Assembly: GCA_030710605.1 (NCBI GenBank)
Contig: CP092863.1
Location: 115,820,680 to 115,884,679 of the forward strand
Reading direction: 5' to 3'
Source of the DNA: Cordylochernes scorpioides
Lineage: Eukaryota > Arthropoda > Arachnida > Pseudoscorpiones > Chernetidae
DNA length: 64,000 nucleotides
Part shown: positions 23,201 through 32,200 of the stretch, piece after piece
Layout of the letters: each line of letters opens with the position of its first letter
Position numbering within the stretch: position 1 is the first letter of the stretch
Notes under the pieces: model-generated
Seen by the model: the letters and a program-made list of their open reading frames with translations, nothing else
Database searches by the model: none
Told to the model about the DNA's origin: nothing
Position numbers and translations under genes: made by a program

Positions 23201-26200
23201 ATTGGAGCTCGTTTGGCAGCTAACGTCATACAAGATCTGGAATTTGAGGAAATTCCAAGATTTTATTGGACCGATTCGACCAATGCTCTCTGTTGGATCC
23301 AAAGGGAAGACAACTGGGCAGCCTTTGTGATGAACCGTGTTAAGGAAATTCATAATCTTAGCTCCCCCGAATCTTGGCGCCACATACCAGGCCGATTAAA
23401 CCCGGCAGACCTCCCATCTCGGGGATGTTCAGCAGAATCACTTAAGGAGACAAGATGGTGGGAGGGACCTGCATGGTTAAAGGTATCCCAAGAAGAGTGG
23501 CCCAAATCAACCATTATCCCTGATTTGGAGATTGTTTATTCTGAAAGGCGCAAGACCATCCTGAACACCTTGTGTACGACAAGAGAAAATGAAAATTTAT
23601 TTGGACGTTATTCCCATTTTTTGAGAATAGTACGAATCACCGCCTGGATATACAGATTCTTCAACAACGCCAAGATTGATAGAAGAAAGATAATTTCAGA
23701 AGATCTCAGTACAGAGGAAATCACTAAGTCAGAAATAATACTGATAAGACTTATCCAGAGAGAATCGTTTTCAGGGCATGAAGATAAGAAACTACAAGGC
23801 TTTAAGTTGCTAGTAGACTCTTCAGGGATTTTGAGAATAAAAACTAAAATTTGCAGAAGAGAAGATTTTGCTAATTTTAGAATGCCCATTTTATTGCCCT
23901 CAGATCACTTTTTGGTTTCTTTGCTCATCAGGTGGAACCATGAAACCCACGGGCACGCCGGTCTACAAACTCTCCTCGGTATTCTGAGAGAAAACTATTG
24001 GATACTAAGATCCAGGAAAACCGTCAAGAAGATCATCAATCAATGCATTCGCTGTAAACGATTCACCGCGACACCAGCTACCGTCGAGTCAACATCATTA
24101 CCAGAAGACAGAGTACGAGATGCTACAGTTTTCGAAATAGTAGGAGTTGATCTAACTGGACATCTTATCTTAAAGAATAAGAAGAAAGCATGGATTGTCA
24201 TCTTCACATGTGCAGTGTATAGAGGAGTTCATCTGGAACTTGTGACATCTTTGTCTATGGAAGCCTTCCTCCAAGCTTTCCGCCGATTTATTGCTCGAAG
24301 AGGCCGACCATTGATTGTGTATTCGGATAATGGGACTAATTTCAAAGGTATAGCTAATGCTTTAAAGACGATTGATTTTTCGAGATTAAAATGTGATCCC
24401 ACATTGAAAAACATCACCTGGAAATTCATACCGCCTGGTGCTCCTTGGTGGGGTGGATGGTGGGAGCGTTTGATTGGAATGATGAAACAATTGCTCTTTA
24501 GGATTCTCTGTCAAACCTCCTTGGGATATGAAGAACTTTCCACGGTAATGTGTGACGTCGAAAGCTTGATGAACACACGCCCACTGACCTACCTAACTGA
24601 AGAAAGTGAGGATCTCGCTCCATTGACACCTTCGTTGTTCTTACATGAGGTCAGAGAGGTTGGCGTTCCAGACCTGGACTTGATTGATAACCAGACCCTC
24701 TCCCGCAAATATCAATATATCAAACGTGTACGAGAAGATCTTAGAGAACGATTTCGTATCGAATATTTTGGATTCCTGAGACAAGAAACGAGACGCCTGA
24801 AGACTACCATACCACTCAAGGTGGGAGACATGGTACTCATTGGACAAGAGAGTTTAAAGAGACTACACTGGCCGTTAGCCAGAATAATCCAACTCTATCC
24901 AGGAAAAGACGGACTTGTGAGGGTTGCGAAAGTGAAAACTTCATCAGGTGATAAAATACGACCTATTCAAAAACTCTACAATTTAGAGATAACGCCCGAG
25001 ATAAGATGTCGAGACCCTCTAACGGAGCGATCTCCCACACAAGAAGTTCGATTGACAACTGAAGAGGACCCTTTGACTTCACAACAAGAGCAACATCACA
25101 TTGATACCCCGAATGTTGTGTCAAGTTACGGACGGCCCATCAAGAGACCCAACCGATTGGATCTACTGAACTTTTCCTTCCCATGTTTGAGTCGTCGAGA
25201 CGCCAACTCAAAGGTGGGAGAAATGTTGGAAAAGAAGACGTCCGAAGCAGCCAATGGGAGGCCGGCGGAGGCAGCTACGGGGATGCAGCGGCAAAAATGA
25301 GGAAACAATAGAGGAAGAACTTGTAAACAACTCTTTCGAACGCTAGAATTTGCCCTGATCTCCGATTCTTTTAGTGTAAATGTTTAAATAATACTTTACT
25401 TATTTTCTTAAATTGTAATAAATATAATTTTCCCTCTGTTTTCGTCGTATATTTTAAAAGTGTTATAAACAACGACGCCTTAACTTTGAACCTTCAACCC
25501 CGCCGACCAAGAATAGAGGTGAGTGACTACCTCTATAGAATTTAGATCGTCGTCACAACACAGAGTGGCGGTGTGAAATCGCAATACAAATAAAGTTAGT
25601 GTTTTTCTTCCATTTCATGTTTCCCCATATTCTTCTAGGTCTAGATTTCGTTTTTTTTTAACCTGCCATGCAAAACATTGCTGACTTTAAAATCACCATA
25701 GTTAATGGCATAAAAATAATTTTTGTTTCATCACGGGACCGTTTATTTGGACTTTTTTTTTTTAAGTTCTAAAACGTACGATCGCGATCGCGGCAAAAGT
25801 TGAAGTTGATTCCTCTTTGTAACAATTTTTAATAACTTTATATTTTATCTTTTATAATAGAAAAGTTATATTCTCTTATTTTAATATGTTCTTAACATTT
25901 TGCCTATGTTGTTTCACTTTGAAAAGTTCTGAAAATGGCCTTTTTTTTTTTTAAATGAAATAATGCTTTTGTTTTTAAAATGCCTTTGTTTTCTTCATTT
26001 TGGAAGCCATTTGCATTTTTTATATTTCAAATTTAATGGATGCAAAGATATTCTAATTAATAAAAAGTATAATGTGTAAAAATTTATACAACATACAGCA
26101 AAAATAAAGTGCAAAAATCAAACTAACAATGCCGCTAAATTTATTGTTTTGAAATCGCGATCCGTGAGCTTTAAACATGCTCAAAATTTTGTTTTTTAAT

Positions 26201-29200
26201 TTTTTTTTAAATTACAATTCTAAGTTCGTTATAAGCATAGTATTTTTAATAGATTTTATCATTTTGGGACCCGAAATAGGTTCGTTATAGGGGTAGTTCG
26301 TTATTCTAAAAATCGCAAAGTTCGTTATAACGATGGTATTTTCAATGGAATGGAATTGGGAATCGGCGTGGGTTCGTTATAAGGGAAGGTTCGTTATATC
26401 CAGGGTTCGTTATAGCGGGGTTTTACTGTATAGATGGGAATTTTGCTGGAAGAATATTGATATATGAAGATAAAGGTCACACATCTCCCTAGGTGGATGT
26501 TTCTCAGTTTGCCAAAGCTGGTGTTGTGGCTTTGTCACCGACCTGAGTTCACTAGTTTACAGCAACAGTCAATAGATGGCGTCTAGCTTGACGTCTATTT
26601 TTTTAATGTAAGATGCGACCTGTGTATCTTTATAGATCAATATTCTCCCAGGAAAATTTCCTTCTTACTCCTGAATTATTTCTGCTTACCCATTTGTAGC
26701 ATCACGCTAGGAAACAATAGAAAAATCTCATTTATTGCACGGCTCTCTTGGCCAAAAAAAAAAACTTCCTTTTATATATTTTCTACCATGATAAAGGCAC
26801 AATTTGGATTATAGATTATAAACACAAGGTAATAAGACCAAATCCAAATAAATAAATAGTGTGTGACGTTTCGGTAACAGCGTTGTTACCATCTTCAGAC
26901 AAAAGTACTGAATGTCATTATGAAAGTACATTCAGTACTTTTGTCTGAAGATGATAACAATGCTGTTACCGAAACGTCACACACTATTTATATATTTGGA
27001 TTTGGTCTTATTACCTTGTGTTTATTTTCTACCATATTTACATAGTCTCTTAAAACTTTAACCAAATATGTGACACCATTAAAAATTCATCATAATAAAA
27101 AAAAAACATGATGAAAGGAATATGTAGATACCTACCCAGTAGCCATGAGGGAGTCCCGGTACCGGCTGACATCTCGGACATTGTCGAGGGTACCGGGTAT
27201 GACTGAAGGTCCTCGGGTTACGGACCTGAGAGTGGGCCACCCTTAGGTCTGTGTGGCCCAGCTTGCTGACCAGGTCGTCAATGAGCTAGACATCACATGG
27301 AATTGTAGACACCACATGGCATTGTAGAGACCATACAACAACATTGTAGAGACCATACAACAACATTGTAGAGACCATACAACAACATTGTAGAGACCAT
27401 ACAACAACATTGTAGACACCACATGGCATTGTAGAGACCATACAACAACATTGTAGAGACCATACAACAACATTGTAGAGACCATACAACAACATTGTAG
27501 AGACCATACAACAACATTGTAGAGACCATACAACAACATTGTAGAGACCATACAACAACATTGTAGAGACCATACAACAACATTGTACAGACCATACAAC
27601 AACATTGTAGAGACCATACAACAACATTGTAGAGACCATATAACAACATTGTAGAGACCATACAACAACATTGTAGAGACCATACAACAACATTGTAGAG
27701 ACCATACAACAACATTGTAGAGACCATATAACAACATTGTAGAGACCATACAACAACATTGTAGAGACCATACAACAACATTGTAGAGACCATACAACAA
27801 CATTGTAGAGACCATACAACAACATTGTAGAGACCATACAACAACATTGTAGAGACCATATAACAACATTGTAGAGAACATACAACAACATTGTAGAGAC
27901 AATATAACAACATTGTAGAGACCATACAACAACATTGTAGAGACCATACAACAACATTGTAGAGACCATACAACAACATTGTAGAGACCATACAACAACA
28001 TTGTAGAGACCATACAACAACATTGTAGAGACCATACAACAACATTGTAGAGACCATACAACAACATTGTAGAGACCATACAACAACATTGTAGAGACCA
28101 TACAACAACATTGTAGAGACCATACAACAACATTGTAGAGACCATACAACAACATTGTAGAGACCATACAACAACATTGTAGAGACCATACAACAACATT
28201 GTAGAGACCATACAACAACATTGTAGAGACCATATAACAACATTGTAGAGACCATACAACAACATTGTAGAGACCATATAACAACATTGTAGAGACCATA
28301 TAACAACATTGTAGAGACCATACAACAACATTGTAGAGACCATACAACAACATTGTAGAGACCATACAACAACATTGTAGAGACCATACAACAACATTGC
28401 AGAGACCATACAACAACATTGTAGAGACCATACAACAACATTGTAGAGACCATACAACAACATTGTAGAGACCATACAACAACATTGTAGAGACCATACA
28501 ACAACATTGTAGAGACCATACAACAACATTGTAGAGACCATACAACAACATTGTAGAGACCATACAACAACATTGTAGAGACCATACAACAACATTGTAG
28601 AGACCATACAACAACATTGTAGAGACCATACAACAACATTGTAGAGACCATACAACAACATTGCAGAGACCATACAACAACATTGTAGAGACCATACAAC
28701 AACATTGTAGAGACCATACAACAACATTGTAGAGACCATACAACAACATTGTAGAGACCATACAACAACATTGTAGAGACCATACAACAACATTGTAGAG
28801 ACCATACAACAACATTGTAGAGACCATACAACATTGTAGAGACCAACATTACTCTCCAAAACAACTGATTGTTAACATTGGTGACTTGCAACCGTAAGGT
28901 TATCCAACCAATGACATCCAAACCCTCGGCAGAGCTGACTGCTAAAGGGCATGTCCCCAGGTGGTAGATAGGGAAACAACCTTCAGATATGAAGGCCAGC
29001 TGTGAAACAAGCAGAATAACTCTGATGAATAAGCAGTCACAGACCAACAGCAGCATTGTTAGAAAGAGGAGAAAGACCTCTTTAAAAATTCTGAGTTCAA
29101 CTGACCCAGGTTGATAGACCTCAGCAAGGGTTCCTCTCATGGATACAGAGGAGCTGTGTCTGTACTCATGTTAGAGTCAGCAGCAAAGGCTTCCATGTTA

Positions 29201-32200
29201 GGAACGGCCTCAAATTACAGCCAAAGTCAGACTTTCACCAAAGTGTGCCTGGATCATCTTCTTCTTCTTTCTTATCTCCACACAATCACATTACGGTATC
29301 AAGCTTGTAAAGTTGACAACCATCATAATTGGATGAAGTAGAATGAGTCTGCCTTTGTCATTAAGACTGGGAGCACTACTCAGTGGCAGGCCGACTTAGC
29401 TCCAAATGAAATGGCCGCCTCTGACATGAGGAACAGATGCCATGTGCAGTCGCTCCTAACATGGAGTACAAACGCTGCTAATCCTGTATCCCTGGATTAG
29501 GAGCCCTTACAGGGTACTATCAGCAGGGCCAGCTAAACCCAGGTTTTTTAGTGAGCTTGTTACTGCTCCCCCTCCTCCTTTTTCATCCGGGCTTGGGACC
29601 GGCAAAGGCAGAGTTTGCCTGGATCATGATCAATGAAAGGTGCACCCCTACACCCTATTCCATGAGATCAGAGCTCAAAGAGCATGAACTCATGGAATTC
29701 ATGTAATCTTTACACAAGTAGATAAAGAAGAAAGAATTCTCAATCATCTACGAGGAATGAAAAAGGTGCGTGACATATAGCTGGCATTTGTGTGATGCTG
29801 CATTTTTATCTACGGTGCTCATGCATGACACTGTCATGCAGTTTTATCAATAAAGAATCCCAAGGTTCAAAGAGATTGTTCAATTTTCACATATAGTGCA
29901 GATACCAAAAAATAATTCAATGATAATAAACATGATTGCAATATTTCTCTTTTCCTCGCCTTTATTTTCTTTTGTATTTTACATTTTAAATATGCAAATA
30001 CTGTAAATATTCCAATTTCTATAACCTCCGTTCTTCAGCTGAGGATTTTTTTTTTTTAAATATCGGCATAAATTTTTAAAAATAATTAAAACAAAAATTA
30101 TCATTCAAATACTGTTACTATAAAACACAGACTCCAAGGATGATAGGAAATGCATCCTTGGAAGCTTGCGATTTATAGTACAGTTAAACCTGTCTATAGC
30201 GCCTTCCTCTCTATAGAACCCGATTTTAAATACGTAGCATGATGCGATTTACATTAAAAGTGACCTGTCTATAGCACCTCCTCTCTATAGCACCCTATTT
30301 TAAATAGGTAGTACAATGCGATTTACATTAAAAGTGACCTGTCTATAGTACCCCCTCTCTATAGCACCCCATTTTAAATAGGTAGTACAATGCAATTTAC
30401 ATTAAAAGTGATCTGTCTATAGCACCCCCTCTCTATAGCACCCTATTTTGGCGAGTCCCAAGAGGGGGTGCTATAGACAGGTTTAACTGTAATATCAGAG
30501 GATTCATTCATTATTCAAATACTGTATATGCATATTTACATATACAGTATAACCTCGTTAAATCGACACACGCCAATTCGACACTCTGCCATAATTCGAC
30601 CATGTTCTGATGTCCCGACCTCCGGCCTATCAAATAACAAACTGTAATTTGACAGTATCAATAATACGACACTTCCGATAGTTCAACCATTTTATAATTC
30701 GGACGCCTTCTTCGCCGTAATCGCAGATTCTTACGACCTTTCGTGCCTCCACCGTACACCACCCCACCCAACTCAGCTCAACATCAGCAGACCTTATCCC
30801 CTCGAACCCGAGAACCGAACCCGCGTTATAGCAACTACGTTGGATCGGTCCCAAGTCCCAATCTCCAGGGGGGGCATGAGATAAGAGGATGCCAGCGGGC
30901 GACGCTGGCACGGGACGCCGGGAATTCTGCAAGCTGGCCAGCCGGCCTGTGAGCGCACCGGGGGCTGCGCGCGCACTTTTCGAACACCGCCTGATGTCAG
31001 CCGGCTGTTTACCGCGCGTCGCTACAACCTGCGGCGTTTCCTTCCATTATATAATACTCTAGGCGCTGGTGGAGTAAAAACTGTACTCCATCTGCCTCTT
31101 ATAATTGTATGTAATTTTTGGACTTATTAAAATATAAATTATTAATTTATAGTTCTCACTGCAGCTCGAACCTTTACCCTAACGCGGTAGAACACTAGCC
31201 TGCCATCTGTTATCAAAATTTGAAACTATTTTAAAGGCGTAAGATTCTTTTTGATATTAAACAATTTCTACTGCCCTTACTGCAATGGAAAAATTAATAG
31301 GAGGGCCTGGCTCATTAGAAACAGCTGGGAGGGTTCACCACTGATGAGCCAGGCCCTCCTATTAATTTTTCCATTGCAGTAAGGGCAGTAGAAATTGTTT
31401 AATATTAAAAAGAATCTTACGCCTTTAAAATAGTTTCGAATTTTTAGATATAGAGAGAGTTAATTACCTCGTATTTAAGGCAACAAAAGAATCATCTAAT
31501 TTACATACATCGTTCTAACCAGATTCAACTTGTGCAAAAACAGACGACAAAGAAAAAAAAAAAAAAAATTAATAATAGAGGGTAAGTTCCTATTTTTTTA
31601 CAAGCTTTCACACTTAAAGAATAATCATTTTCTTGCTTTACTTTTCCCTTTTTTTTTTTTTTTGTATAATTATATTACTATGTAAATTCAAAAAGGAAAA
31701 CTTGGCCTTGAAAACACACAATAAACAATTTATTATAACAAGTTAAGATTTGCAGAAGTCTGTGGACGAGTGGGTAACACCCTCGATTCCAGACAGTCAT
31801 GAACTGGGATTAAATCCCACGTTAACATTCTGTTTAATATGTGAATAACTTTCACATATTATTCATTGTTGTAAATATCATAAACTAGGTTGCTATAGTT
31901 GAGCGGTACCTAATAAAGTGATTTTGGAACAGAACCGATGATTTAGTTTTTTAAAAATAAAATAGAAAAATTAACATATATACATATATATAAGTTTTGA
32001 AAAAAGAGCAATCGATAAATATATATGAGTGTTATGATATTTTTGTGAATGAAATGTTTAATACTTATGCTTAAATCCTATATTTACATGATGTAACCGG
32101 AAGGAAATGAAAGCAAAAAAATACATGAGCAATTAGACGTAATATTGGTTTAGAAAATTAAATGATTGACTGAACTTACTTTTCTTCTTTGAGTCTTGGT

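Larger units (their letters stand above)
19460..25586 (+). mobile_element. BEL/Pao LTR retrotransposon, nearly intact (BEL-1)
   Basis: The LTRs are 19460-19819 (360 bp) and 25224-25586 (363 bp), beginning TGTTGGAAAAG and ending GCAATA. They differ by only a few bases or small indels. CAAAT duplicates flank the element (19455-19459 and 25587-25591). A primer-binding site with TGGCATCCCAGCC follows the 5' LTR. The tract 'aaaggtgggagaaa' precedes the 3' LTR. The polyprotein is open for 1672 codons. Confidence 0.95.
19002..26428 (-). mobile_element. Pogo-like element split by a BEL element
   Basis: TA-flanked, with ends 'cagtaaaacccctctatag' and 'gcggggttttactg'. Without the BEL insertion and one target copy it is about 1.3 kb. 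It is the reverse complement of the uninterrupted copy at 47843-49280. No intact transposase is visible. Confidence 0.75.

Noticed and set aside
27287-28850. CRISPR array
   Set aside because: Units are head-to-tail 22-mers with no spacers, and the DNA is eukaryotic.
27243-29140. Three overlapping 500-600-residue minus-strand ORFs
   Set aside because: All are translations of the 22-bp minisatellite. With a 22-bp unit and no stop in any phase, all three frames stay open with a 22-residue period; there is no evidence of a protein.
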